Made by a program: the position numbers and the translations under genes. From UBA2357 sp002344625 (lineage in GTDB: Bacteria > Pseudomonadota > Gammaproteobacteria > Burkholderiales > Rhodocyclaceae): a DNA stretch of 64,000 bases. Under the pieces are notes generated by a model that saw only the letters and a program-made list of their open reading frames with translations, was not told the origin of the DNA and searched no databases. The DNA is taken from NCBI GenBank assembly GCA_937995335.1, contig CALKIH010000009.1, positions 54,321 to 118,320 of the forward strand, in the 5' to 3' direction. This document shows, piece after piece, positions 40,631 to 48,675 of this stretch. Each line of letters starts with the position of its first letter. Position 1 is the stretch's first letter.

Positions 40631-41062
40631 CTACCGGATCGAGATCACACGATATCCATCAATGCTGGTTTCGCACAAGAACGGCTCTTCGCCCCCGTAT
40701 GCACCGAAGCCGTTCTTTGCGTTGATGTAGAGCGTGAACTTCTTGACCATGATGGTCTTTCCAGCCACCTTGGTTGTATCCGCGCCCCTGTCGACCACGG
40801 CCCCGACCTTGATACTGTCGGGGTCCTTGAACTTCAACCATCGATCCATCTGCGCCAGGCAGGCATCGCCCCATCGCGGCAGGGTCGCCGGCGCTGCGGC
40901 GCTTGCGGTGGGCGCTGCACGCACCTGCTTTGAGTCGGTGCCGCATGGCCTGTCGGAAAAAACCGTCTTCCCGTCGACCGAGCACTTGAACACCTGGGCC
41001 TGAGCGTAGGGGGTCAGCGCCAGGGCGATGGTCAGGGCAATCCATTTATGCAGCCCGGTCAT
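40631..41062 (-). CDS. secreted DUF4124-like protein, possible lysogenic cargo
   Basis: A 143-residue protein with a clear signal peptide (WIALTIALALTPYAQAQ). The mature start VFKCSVDGKTVFSDRPCGTD is the DUF4124 pattern, a small Cys-paired exported domain of bacteria rather than of phages. It lies downstream of the repressor in the same direction, so it can be expressed in the lysogen. It may alter the host envelope (inference). Confidence 0.72.
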   Translation of the reverse strand: MTGLHKWIALTIALALTPYAQAQVFKCSVDGKTVFSDRPCGTDSKQVRAAPTASAAAPATLPRWGDACLAQMDRWLKFKDPDSIKVGAVVDRGADTTKVAGKTIMVKKFTLYINAKNGFGAYGGEEPFLCETSIDGYRVISIR

Positions 41063-41240
41063 CGCTCGCCTCCACGTTTGAACCCGGCCGGCGCACAGTT
41101 GCCGGAATCGCCACCAGCGCCTGGTGTGCGCCCGATATGCGCACCGGCACCCCGGCAATGTCATACGTCAGTGTGGCCTCGGCGGCGGGCAACTGCGACA
41201 CCGCCTCTTTCAGCCAGCTCATTATCCATCGATTGTCCAT
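41046..41240 (-). CDS. small protein of the repressor operon
   Basis: A 64-residue protein (MDNRWIMSWLKEAVSQLP; then ATLTYDIAGVPVRIS). The start at 41240 follows AGGTGG; an inner ATG at codon 7 is possible. It overlaps the next gene by 17 nt. The family is unknown. Confidence 0.5.
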   Translation of the reverse strand: MDNRWIMSWLKEAVSQLPAAEATLTYDIAGVPVRISGAHQALVAIPATVRRPGSNVEASDDRAA

Positions 41241-41328
41241 CGCACCACCTTTTTGTCATGGCAATGCGCTAATCATAACCAAATTCGGCGCAATCGCTTT
41301 TGACATTATCAAATTTGCGTGACGGCCT

Positions 41329-41742
41329 TCACGGCGTGGTCTTGAGCGGCTGGCGGCCCTGCTCGGCTCGCTCCAGCGCCCGGCCCTGTTTCAGGTGGCT
41401 GAGCGTGCGCTCGACCAGGGCGAGAAACTGCGCGCCCTTCACCTGCTTGTGCTGGGCGGCCAGCTCGTCGGCCACCAGCCGGATCGCCTCGCGCACATCG
41501 GCGCTGAGCTCGGGCGCTTGGCTTTGCGTTTGCGTCTGTGCGCCGGAGTGCTGACCAGTTACCACGTAGAGCACATCCAAGCCCGCAGCTGCCAGTGCGG
41601 CCAGCTTTGCCGCTGGGGGGCTCGACACATCGTTCTGCCAATCGATGACCGTGTTCTTCTTGGCCCCTGCGGTTTCCGCGAACTCTTGAATTGTCATTCC
41701 AAGTCGTTCCCGCTCCCGTTTTAGCTGCTCACCGATACTCAT
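41329..41742 (-). CDS. CI-like phage repressor (XRE HTH)
   Basis: A 137-residue protein with an N-terminal XRE helix-turn-helix (IGEQLKRERERLGMTIQEFAETAG, KNTVIDWQNDVSSPP) and a helical C-terminal half (SADVREAIRLVADELAAQHKQV). It lacks the LexA-type peptidase domain, so it is not RecA-cleaved. It diverges from the early genes, with a palindromic operator in the early promoter. It should maintain lysogeny by blocking that promoter. Confidence 0.87.
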   Translation of the reverse strand: MSIGEQLKRERERLGMTIQEFAETAGAKKNTVIDWQNDVSSPPAAKLAALAAAGLDVLYVVTGQHSGAQTQTQSQAPELSADVREAIRLVADELAAQHKQVKGAQFLALVERTLSHLKQGRALERAEQGRQPLKTTP

Positions 41743-41765
41743 ACGGATATCCAGACAAAAATAAG

Positions 41766-41794
41766 TTGACGAGTCCGGATTTCCGGACCATCAT
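41766..41794 (+). promoter_or_regulatory. early promoter with palindromic operator
   Basis: TTGACG, 17-bp spacer, CATCAT. The spacer holds GTCCGGA-TT-TCCGGAC (41773-41788), a perfect dyad that would place a repressor dimer on the core promoter. The 18-nt string TTCCGGACCATCATTCAC (41781-41798) recurs at 51897-51914. Confidence 0.75.
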
Positions 41795-41855
41795 TCACAA
41801 CACACAACGCGCCACACGTTGCACTAACAGTCATTCACACAACGGAGGTTTCCAG

Positions 41856-42056
41856 ATGGCTACCCCCAACGCCAATCAGATCAAGCACAACCTGCGCAAG
41901 CAGGGCCACACCCTCAAGTCGTGGTCCGAGGCCAATGGCTTCAAGTACCGCGACGTTTCCGAGGTCATCCGCGGCATCCGCCGTGGCAACTACGGCACCG
42001 GGCGGGACATCCGTCTCAAGCTCGGCCTGCCGGTCGACGAACAGCTCGCCGCGTGA
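41856..42056 (+). CDS. small early DNA-binding protein, paralogue 1
   Basis: A 66-residue basic protein after a strong GGAGG site (ATG at 41856). It has an HTH-like pattern: LRKQGHTLKSWSEANGFKYRDVSEVIRG, then GRDIRLKLGLPV. It is the first early gene, about 60 nt after the early promoter. Its sequence parallels the C-terminal part of the next gene. Position corresponds to Ner/Cro-like regulators of transposable phages. Confidence 0.78.
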   Translation: MATPNANQIKHNLRKQGHTLKSWSEANGFKYRDVSEVIRGIRRGNYGTGRDIRLKLGLPVDEQLAA

Positions 42057-42067
42057 GGACGATCGCC

Positions 42068-42349
42068 ATGCGCATCAACACCACCACCATCAACAGTCGT
42101 GCCCTGTTCGCCCTGCTCGCCGTCAAGGTGGCTGCCGGCGCCCGCCAAGACATGACCGTCGCTCAATTCAAGACCCTTCTGCGCCGCCAGGGCAAAACCA
42201 TCCGCGAGTGGGCGGACGAGCGGGGCTTTCCGCCGCGCGCCGTCTATCGCGTGCTCAACGGGCTGGACAAGGCCCACTTCGGCCGCGCCCATGACATCGC
42301 AGTCGCTGCCGGCATCAAGGCCGGCGACCAGCAGCAACTCGCCGCGTGA
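42068..42349 (+). CDS. small early DNA-binding protein, paralogue 2
   Basis: A 93-residue protein. Residues about 33-93 match the preceding gene in pattern (LLRRQGKTIREWADERGFPPRAVYRVLNG; HDIAVAAGIKAGDQQ; both end QLAA), which marks a tandem duplication. The N-terminal 30 residues are extra. It starts 11 nt after paralogue 1. Probably a DNA-binding regulator. Confidence 0.75.
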   Translation: MRINTTTINSRALFALLAVKVAAGARQDMTVAQFKTLLRRQGKTIREWADERGFPPRAVYRVLNGLDKAHFGRAHDIAVAAGIKAGDQQQLAA

Positions 42350-42360
42350 GGCCCGCCACC

Positions 42361-42867
42361 ATGAACGACTTCACCATCACCCGCGACCGCGCCGGCTTTC
42401 GGGTCGACGCGCCCCTCATCGGCGAACCCGCCCTCTCGGCCGAGCTGGCCGCAACACTGCTCGTCCCCCAGCAGCGCCGCGTGCTGGCCGATCTCACGAT
42501 TCGGTTCGAGGGGCTGCGCTACTTCGTTCCGTTTGCCGAGGTGGGCGAGCTGCTTTTTGTGCGGCGGGCGGAAGCGCATCCAGCAGTGTTTGTGTTTCCC
42601 GATGGATGGATGCCAGGCACTTCGGCATCAGCACCCCGTGCTCACAGTCCTTCGCGTATGCGTCGTGCTGCGAGCAGGTCGCCGCTACCCGACACCGGGG
42701 CCATCGCTCGAAAAAGGCGTGCCAGTGCCCGTCAGGGCATTCGCGCCGTGCATCAAGCCATGCGGCTGGGGCCGTTGCCCGCCCGCACGCCGGACAGCAG
42801 CGCCGGGGTAGGGCTCGCGATCCGGCTGCTGCCGATTGAGGCTGGGCTCCCGGCACCCGAACCCTGA
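42361..42867 (+). CDS. early phage protein, 3' half uncertain
   Basis: The 168-codon frame begins convincingly (MNDFTITRDRAGFRVDAPLIG; RRVLADLTIRFEGLRYF), 11 nt after paralogue 2. From about codon 75 the sequence becomes Arg/Ala/Pro rich and looks like the shadow of the minus-strand zinc-ribbon gene. Either both genes overlap at their 3' ends or the true product is shorter because of a frameshift. The function is unknown. Confidence 0.5.
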   Translation: MNDFTITRDRAGFRVDAPLIGEPALSAELAATLLVPQQRRVLADLTIRFEGLRYFVPFAEVGELLFVRRAEAHPAVFVFPDGWMPGTSASAPRAHSPSRMRRAASRSPLPDTGAIARKRRASARQGIRAVHQAMRLGPLPARTPDSSAGVGLAIRLLPIEAGLPAPEP

Positions 42868-42907
42868 ACTCATGCGCACAGAAAGGGCAGCGGTAGGGCA
42901 TATCCAT
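42494..42907 (-). CDS. zinc-ribbon protein antisense to an early gene
   Basis: A 137-residue protein with paired cysteines: CPFCAHEF near residue 8, CCPACGR near 38 and further ECPDGHWH and C/H residues (CRVAATCSQHDAY, DCEHGVLMPKC). The spacing resembles tandem zinc ribbons and is unlikely to arise by chance on a shadow strand. It is the only leftward gene inside the early block. It could be expressed in the lysogen. The family is not recognised. Confidence 0.55.
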   Translation of the reverse strand: MDMPYRCPFCAHEFRVRVPGAQPQSAAAGSRALPRRCCPACGRATAPAAWLDARRECPDGHWHAFFERWPRCRVAATCSQHDAYAKDCEHGVLMPKCLASIHRETQTLLDALPPAAQKAARPPRQTERSSAAPRTES

Positions 42908-43018
42908 GATCGCTTTCTCCTGCAGTGGTTGACGCCCTGAATTCTAGCCGCCTGCAAAGCGCTTGCACCCAATCCAAAACAGTTTGTTTTTAGAACAACG
43001 CAATCGAGGGCTTCACGA

Positions 43019-43486
43019 ATGGCTCAACGAGTTTCGAAACCTGTCCCCACCAGCCTGCGCGCCGCGTTCGAGGCCGACAAGGCGCTGGCGCTCAAGCACA
43101 AGCGGCTGAGTGTGGAGCGCCTTGCCGAGCTGCTCGGCACCACCGCGGCCACGCTCTACAAGTGGCTCGAGACCGACAGCATGCCGGTGCGGGTGTTGAT
43201 CGGCTGGCAGCACCTCACCGGCGGCCTCAATGTCGTGCGCTACCTGGCGAGCCGCGAGGCGGCGGTGGTGATCCAGATCCCCACGGGGCGCGCGCCCGAT
43301 GCCGAGGACGTGCATGTGCTGCAGGGCACGCTCAACGGCGCGGTGGGCGCGCTGCTCGACTACCTGCAGGCCCGCACCGACCGCGACACCTGCATGGGCA
43401 AGCTTTCGACCGGGCTCGAGTCGCTCGCCTGGCATCGCGCCAACGTCGAGAAAAGCGAGCAACCCGAGCTGGAGTTCGGCCAATGA
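43019..43486 (+). CDS. phage DNA-binding regulatory protein
   Basis: A 155-residue protein. The N-terminus has an HTH-like segment (LSVERLAELLGTTAATLYKWLETDSMPVR), followed by a helical domain (VHVLQGTLNGAVGALLDYLQARTD). It resembles small regulators of Mu-like early regions. It overlaps the next gene by 4 nt. Upstream is an AT-rich patch with the dyad AAAACA-GTT-TGTTTT (42976-42990), a possible operator. Confidence 0.65.
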   Translation: MAQRVSKPVPTSLRAAFEADKALALKHKRLSVERLAELLGTTAATLYKWLETDSMPVRVLIGWQHLTGGLNVVRYLASREAAVVIQIPTGRAPDAEDVHVLQGTLNGAVGALLDYLQARTDRDTCMGKLSTGLESLAWHRANVEKSEQPELEFGQ

Positions 43487-43791
43487 GCACCGACTACACC
43501 AACAGCAGCCAGCAGCGAATCCTGCGCCTGGTGGTCGCCATGTTCGGCGACATCGTCGACGGCTACTCGCCCGGCGAGCTGACCAAGCTCACCGGCCACA
43601 AGGCCGACGCGATGACGCGCGACCTCGACAACCTCATCACCGCCGGCATGGCGGTGAAGGAAGAAAACGGCCGCTACCGCCTCACCGCCCGCCTGCCGCA
43701 ACAGGCGGTGAAGGTGTATGCGGCGCTGGGCCGCGCTGAAACGCGGGTGGCCGAAGTGAAGTCGGCCATCCATCGCAATGACAACTATTGA
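43483..43791 (+). CDS. winged-helix early protein
   Basis: A 102-residue protein with a winged-helix pattern: QRILRLVVAMFGDIVDGYSPGELTKLTG, MTRDLDNLITAGMAVKEENGRYRLT. It overlaps the upstream gene by ATGA. Probably a DNA-binding regulator acting with its co-translated neighbour. Confidence 0.7.
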   Translation: MSTDYTNSSQQRILRLVVAMFGDIVDGYSPGELTKLTGHKADAMTRDLDNLITAGMAVKEENGRYRLTARLPQQAVKVYAALGRAETRVAEVKSAIHRNDNY

Positions 43792-43799
43792 GGCTTGAT

Positions 43800-44729
43800 A
43801 TGACACAAGGACGTAAACCGATTGCCGCGCCGGACGTGGAGATTCTTGACCCGGCTGGCGAGGCACGTGCCGAGCAGGCGCTCGTGGTGATGCGGCAGCA
43901 GTCCATCGCTGACGAGACGGAAATCCGTGCCGAGGTGTATCGGCTGGGTCAGCTCGTCGGCGCGCGGCAGATCAATCAATGGAACATGAAAATGTGCGCC
44001 GCGGCGGATATTCATCTGCTTGACGAAATCACGAAATGCAAAGGATACAGACACATACCGATTCAGTTGCCAGACGGGAATATGCGCCCGGCGCAGAATA
44101 TCGAAGAGTTCTGCCGGGTTGTATTCAACAAGAGCTATCGGGTATTTGCTGAATCTCGCAAAGCACTGAACGATTTGGGTGAAGAGTGCTACGAGCTTGC
44201 CAGCAGCTTCGGCCTGCCGCGCGCTCAGATGCGCCTGCTGATCAATCTGCCGGAAGACGAGCGGGCTGCCGTCGAAGAAGCCATGCGCGAGAGCACCGGC
44301 AAAGACGAAGTCGTCACCCTGATCCATTCGCTCGCCAACAAGCTCGACGAGGCGCATGCCGAGGTCGGCAACCTCAAGGGCGAGCTCGCGGCGACCGAGT
44401 CGATCTCCTCCGAAAAAACCAAGCGCATCGAAGACCTCATGAAGGCGAACCGCCGCATCCAGGCTGCCACGCCCGACCAGGTACTCACCGATCTGCATGC
44501 CGAATCCACCCGCATCGCCAACGATGCGCGCGGCGCGGTGATCGGCAACCTGCGCCAGGCGCTGCTCGCGGTGCAGCAGCACCACGACGCCCACGGCGGC
44601 AACAGTACGGTGTTTCTGGCCGGGCTGGTGTCGCAGCTGGCGCGCGACCTCACGGACCTGCGCATCGAGTTCGACCTGCCCGAGATCGACCCCGACGAGC
44701 ACGGCTGGATCAACGCCGCCAAGGACTGA
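43800..44729 (+). CDS. early phage protein with coiled-coil C-terminal half
   Basis: A 309-residue protein. The N-terminal 130 residues (LGQLVGARQINQWNMKMCAAADIHLL; EEFCRVVFNKSYRVF) come from a stretch (about 43950-44170) clearly richer in A+T than its surroundings, a sign of mosaic exchange. The rest is helical and coiled-coil (EVGNLKGELAATESISSEKTKRIEDLM). It precedes the transposase gene by 5 nt. It may be a replication or host-takeover accessory; the family was not identified. Confidence 0.65.
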   Translation: MTQGRKPIAAPDVEILDPAGEARAEQALVVMRQQSIADETEIRAEVYRLGQLVGARQINQWNMKMCAAADIHLLDEITKCKGYRHIPIQLPDGNMRPAQNIEEFCRVVFNKSYRVFAESRKALNDLGEECYELASSFGLPRAQMRLLINLPEDERAAVEEAMRESTGKDEVVTLIHSLANKLDEAHAEVGNLKGELAATESISSEKTKRIEDLMKANRRIQAATPDQVLTDLHAESTRIANDARGAVIGNLRQALLAVQQHHDAHGGNSTVFLAGLVSQLARDLTDLRIEFDLPEIDPDEHGWINAAKD

Positions 44730-44734
44730 CCGCC

Positions 44735-46492
44735 ATGAACCCCGCATTGCTCGACGCCCTGTGCGATGTACGCAGCCGCGCGGCCCGCGCCGGGCATGGC
44801 GGCAAGGGCGCGGTGTATGCCGATGCCTGCCGGCGGCTAGGTCTCTCACCCGCCACGCTCATGCGCAAACTGAAGGATGTAACCGTGACCAATGACCGCA
44901 AACAACGCTCTGATGCCGGTGCCGTGGCGCTCTCGCGCGACGAGGCGGTGATCATCAGCGCGCTGCTGATGGACAGCCTGCGCAAGAACACCAAGCGCCT
45001 CATGAGCATCACCCAGGCGGTGGCGCTGTTGCGCGCCAATGGCGAGATCCGCGCCGAGTTCATCGACCCCGCCACCGGCGAGCTGCGCCCGCTGTCGGAT
45101 AGCGCGATTTCGCGCGCGCTCAAGGCCTACGCCCTGCACCCCGAGCAGCTCTTGCGCCCCAGCGCGCACACCGAGCTGAAGAGCCTGCACCCCAACCATG
45201 TGTGGCAGATCGACGCCAGCCTGTGCGTGCTCTACTACCTCGACGCCCGCAACGCCCGCGAAACCGGCCTGCAGGTGATGGATGCCGACAAGTTCTACAA
45301 AAACAAGCCGGCCGCGCTCAAGCGGGTGGAGGCTGACCGGGTGTGGTCGTATGAAGTCACCGACCATTACTCCGGCGCCATCTTCGCAAATTACGTGATG
45401 GGGGCGGAGTCGGCCGCCAACCTGGCCGAGAGCTTCATCCGCGCCACCCAGCAGCGCGGGGCAGACCCGTTCTACGGCGTGCCCTTCATCCTGATGATGG
45501 ACATGGGCAGCGCCAACACGGCCGGTGCCTTCAAGAACCTGGCGCGCCGGCTGCAGGTGCGCCTCGAGGCCCACATGCCCGGCAACGCACGGGCCACCGG
45601 CCAGGTGGAGAACGCCCGCAACATCATCGAGCGCAGCTTCGAAAGCGGCCTGCGCCTGGCGCCGGTGGCCGACCTCGACGCGCTCAATGCTGCGGCGGCC
45701 AACTGGGCGCGCTGGTTCAATGCCACCAAGATCCACAGCCGCACCAAGCGCACCCGCTTTGACGCCTGGATGGACATCGCCCCCGAGCAGCTGCGCACGG
45801 TCGATGGCGAGCTGGCGCGCGAGCTGCTCACCCATACGCCGGAAAGCCGCAAGGTCAGCGGCACGCTCACGGTGAGCTTTCGCGGTGCGGAATACGACGT
45901 GCGCGAACTGCCCGGCGTGATGGTGGGCGAACCGCTACAGGTGACGTTCAACCCCTACAAGCCCGGCACCGCCATCGTGCTCGACACCTCGGCCGAAGGC
46001 GCGGAGGTGCTGCACACCGTGCCCATGGTCGAGCGCGACCAGGCCGGCTTCCGTGAAGATGCCCCGGTGATCGGCGAAGAGCATGCCGCCCCCGCCGACA
46101 GCCAGGCCGACACCCACCGCAAGCTGGTCGAGCGGGTCGCCACCGAAGCCGACACCGATGCCGATGCCCAGGCCGTGCGCAAGCTGCGCAGTGCCTCGTT
46201 TGGCGGGCGCATCGACCCGGCCGCGGTGATCGACGAGGCGCAGATCCCCACCTATCTGCCGCGCAAGAGCACCGAGCTCGCGACCAACGTCACCCCCATC
46301 GACCGGGCGCCGGTGGCAGTGCTCAGCCACTTCGAGGCCGCCACCGAGCTCTTGCGCCGGGGTGTGGCGCTTACCGCCGAGATGAACAAGCGCATCGCCG
46401 AATGGCACCCCGCCGGCGTGCCCGAAACCGAGATCGAGCAACTGCAACACCGCCTCACCACGCGCGCCGGCCTGCGCGTGGTCGGCGAATGA
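44735..46492 (+). CDS. DD35E transposase of the phage
   Basis: A 585-residue transposase. An N-terminal HTH (residues about 25-50) is followed by a retroviral integrase-type catalytic domain with D160 (VWQIDASLC), D256 (LMMDMGSANT) and E292 (GQVENARNI), that is 35 residues between the second Asp and the Glu, as in TniA/Tn552 and BcepMu-type enzymes and unlike MuA. A beta-barrel-like domain follows (SGTLTVSFRGAEYDVRELPG). It works with the ATPase encoded 14 nt downstream to move the phage by replicative transposition. Confidence 0.92.
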   Translation: MNPALLDALCDVRSRAARAGHGGKGAVYADACRRLGLSPATLMRKLKDVTVTNDRKQRSDAGAVALSRDEAVIISALLMDSLRKNTKRLMSITQAVALLRANGEIRAEFIDPATGELRPLSDSAISRALKAYALHPEQLLRPSAHTELKSLHPNHVWQIDASLCVLYYLDARNARETGLQVMDADKFYKNKPAALKRVEADRVWSYEVTDHYSGAIFANYVMGAESAANLAESFIRATQQRGADPFYGVPFILMMDMGSANTAGAFKNLARRLQVRLEAHMPGNARATGQVENARNIIERSFESGLRLAPVADLDALNAAAANWARWFNATKIHSRTKRTRFDAWMDIAPEQLRTVDGELARELLTHTPESRKVSGTLTVSFRGAEYDVRELPGVMVGEPLQVTFNPYKPGTAIVLDTSAEGAEVLHTVPMVERDQAGFREDAPVIGEEHAAPADSQADTHRKLVERVATEADTDADAQAVRKLRSASFGGRIDPAAVIDEAQIPTYLPRKSTELATNVTPIDRAPVAVLSHFEAATELLRRGVALTAEMNKRIAEWHPAGVPETEIEQLQHRLTTRAGLRVVGE

Positions 46493-46505
46493 GCGAGGAG
46501 TGTTT

Positions 46506-47693
46506 GTGCGACTGAAGTTGAAAGACACCATCGCCCGGTTGGGCATTGCGCAATGCGACCTGGCGCGGGTGCTGAACGTGAGCCCCGGCACGATTGCGCA
46601 GCTGTGCAACCACGGCATCTGGCCGCGCAACGACAGCATGTGCCGCGCGATGCGCGCCGGCATTACCCAGCGGCTGACCGAGGCCGGCGCCAGCGCCGAC
46701 CAACTGGCCAGCGTATTTGAAGAATGGCCCCTGGCGCGCGGCAACGCGACAGAGGCCGATGCCCACGAACCTGAAAGCCACGAGGACGAACACATGTTAC
46801 TACGCAACGAATCGCTCACGCACGAGGCACGCGAGCACTTTGGCCTGGATCGGTCGCCGTTTGTCGACGACATCCGCGCGCTCGACGACGTGTTTGCGTC
46901 GGCCCGCACCCGCCGGGCCCGTGCCGCGCTGCTGGATTGCGCACTCAACCAGGGCTTTGTGGCGCTGGTGGGCGAGTCGGGCAGCGGCAAGAGCACCCTG
47001 CGCGAAGAGCTGGAAGAGCGGATCCGCATCGAGCAGCGCCCGGTGGTGGTGATCAAGCCCTTCACCATGGAGATGGAGCGCACCGCGCGCCAGGGCAAGC
47101 CGATGTGGGCCGGCCAGATCTCCGAGGCCATCATCCACCAGCTGGCGCCCGGCACCAGCATTCGCAGCAGCACCCAGGCCCGCAACAACCAGGTGCGCGA
47201 CCTGCTCGCAGCCAGCCAGCAGGCCGGCTACAACAACCTGCTGATCGTCGAAGAAGCCCACCGCATGCCGGTGAGCACCATTCGCGCGCTCAAGGGCTTC
47301 ATGGAGCTGAAGATCGGCCTGCGCCGCCTGCTGGGCGTGGTGCTGATCGGCCAGCCCGAACTCGACAACACCCTATCCGACAAGCTCGCCGACGTGCGCG
47401 AGATCGTGCAGCGCTGCGAGCGGCGCGAAATGATGCCGCTCGACGACGATCTGCCCGGCTACCTGGAACACAAGCTCGCTCGCGCCGGCGCCCGCCTGGC
47501 CGACGTGTTTGCCGACGATGCCATCGACGCCATTCGCGCGCGCCTGGTGCGCATACCGCGCGGCGGCAGCATGGCCGAGGCCCGCAGCATTTGCTACCCC
47601 CTGGTGGTGAACAACCTGGTGACGCGCGCCATGAATGCCGCCGCCGCGACCGCCTTCCCGAAAGTCAATGCACAAGTGATTAAAGGATGCTGA
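46506..47693 (+). CDS. transposition ATPase (MuB/TniB-like, AAA) with N-terminal HTH
   Basis: A 395-residue protein. The first 40 residues form an HTH (KDTIARLGIAQCDLARVLNVSPGTIAQLC); the AAA domain has Walker A GESGSGKST near residue 157 and Walker B LLIVEEAHR near 245, then LLGVVLIGQPELDN and a sensor Arg region (IVQRCERREMMPLDD). It should bind target DNA and activate the transposase. The GTG at 46506 is chosen because GAGGAG lies 5 nt upstream; a GTG at 46500 is in frame. Confidence 0.9.
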   Translation: MRLKLKDTIARLGIAQCDLARVLNVSPGTIAQLCNHGIWPRNDSMCRAMRAGITQRLTEAGASADQLASVFEEWPLARGNATEADAHEPESHEDEHMLLRNESLTHEAREHFGLDRSPFVDDIRALDDVFASARTRRARAALLDCALNQGFVALVGESGSGKSTLREELEERIRIEQRPVVVIKPFTMEMERTARQGKPMWAGQISEAIIHQLAPGTSIRSSTQARNNQVRDLLAASQQAGYNNLLIVEEAHRMPVSTIRALKGFMELKIGLRRLLGVVLIGQPELDNTLSDKLADVREIVQRCERREMMPLDDDLPGYLEHKLARAGARLADVFADDAIDAIRARLVRIPRGGSMAEARSICYPLVVNNLVTRAMNAAAATAFPKVNAQVIKGC

Positions 47694-47695
47694 CC

Positions 47696-48058
47696 ATGAT
47701 TACCGGACCCCACGCCACCCCGCTGCGGCTCATCCATGCCGTGCATCCCTTGCCCGCCGAGCGCCCCCCGGTGCCGTCGGTGCTGTGCCAGCACACCGTG
47801 GCCCGCCTGGCCATGCTCAACGCCGCGGTGCGCCGCCTGCGCGAGCTGGGCGTGCGCATTGTGGCCGCCCAGGTGAATGGCGAATGGCCGGCCGAGGATG
47901 AGCCGCTGGTGCGCATCGAGCGCGACCCGCAGCGCTCGTTTGGCGCGTTTCTCGACGAAGCCGGGCCGCGGGTGTGGGCGCAGCTGCATGGCACGCGGGT
48001 GGCGCAGGCGAGCGCGCTGTTTCATGGCGTGATGGTGGTGTGGGAGGAGCGGTCATGA
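47696..48058 (+). CDS. conserved early phage protein
   Basis: A 120-residue protein (VLCQHTVARLAMLNAAVRRLRELGVRI; GPRVWAQLHGTRVAQASALFHGVMVVWE). The ATG at 47696 has AAAGG 9 nt upstream; an in-frame ATG at 47687 is also possible. It overlaps the next gene by ATGA. The family is not recognised. Confidence 0.7.
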   Translation: MITGPHATPLRLIHAVHPLPAERPPVPSVLCQHTVARLAMLNAAVRRLRELGVRIVAAQVNGEWPAEDEPLVRIERDPQRSFGAFLDEAGPRVWAQLHGTRVAQASALFHGVMVVWEERS

Positions 48059-48675
48059 ACGACCTCGCCAACCTCATCCTTGCGAAGCTCGCCCGGGCCA
48101 GCAGCAAGCGCCCAGCCCGGGCGGCCGATGTGGCGGCCCTGGTGGGTGGGCACGAGCCAGACTTCTGGCGTGCGCTCGAGCAACTGGTGGTGCATCGCCA
48201 GGTGGCCACCGCGCACATTCAAAGGCCGGCGCGCGACCCGGAGCCCTGGCTGGCGATCTGGCCGACCGGGCTGCACGCGGCCCCGGGTGGCTGGACCGGC
48301 AACAGCCACAGCTGCCTGTTTGTGCCCACGACGCCCACGCATGAGGCACTGCATGCCGCCCAGGCCCCGCGGGTGCGCGCAGTAGCGCCCGAGCCGGACC
48401 CCGCCCCGGTGCCTGCCGTGAGGCGGCCGGTTGGCGAACTGCAAAAGGCCGTGCTGACTGCAGCCCGCGGGCGTAGCCGTGCCAATGCGCTGCGCTTTGT
48501 AGACCTGGGCGCGCAGTTGAACAGCACTAACCAGACCCTGGTGTGTTGCGTGCGCCGCCTGGCGAGCCAGGGCCGGCTGGGCATCGCCGAGGTGGCGCCG
48601 CGGGGAAATTCGCGCCTGGCGGTGTACGACCTGGCCGCCGAGGCCAAGGCCGTGGCCACCGAGGTGGCCGCATGA
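48055..48675 (+). CDS. early phage protein with HTH-like C-terminus
   Basis: A 206-residue protein. The N-terminal part looks like a winged helix (ARAADVAALVGGHEPDFWRALEQLVVHRQV), then a Pro-rich linker, and a second similar unit (ANALRFVDLGAQLNSTNQTLVCCVRRLASQGRLGI). It overlaps both neighbours. Possibly a dual winged-helix DNA-binding protein. Confidence 0.65.
   Translation: MNDLANLILAKLARASSKRPARAADVAALVGGHEPDFWRALEQLVVHRQVATAHIQRPARDPEPWLAIWPTGLHAAPGGWTGNSHSCLFVPTTPTHEALHAAQAPRVRAVAPEPDPAPVPAVRRPVGELQKAVLTAARGRSRANALRFVDLGAQLNSTNQTLVCCVRRLASQGRLGIAEVAPRGNSRLAVYDLAAEAKAVATEVAA

Noticed and set aside
43800..44729. Mu Gam host-nuclease inhibitor
   Set aside because: The position is compatible but the sequence does not show the Gam pattern; the coiled-coil C-terminal half alone is not enough.
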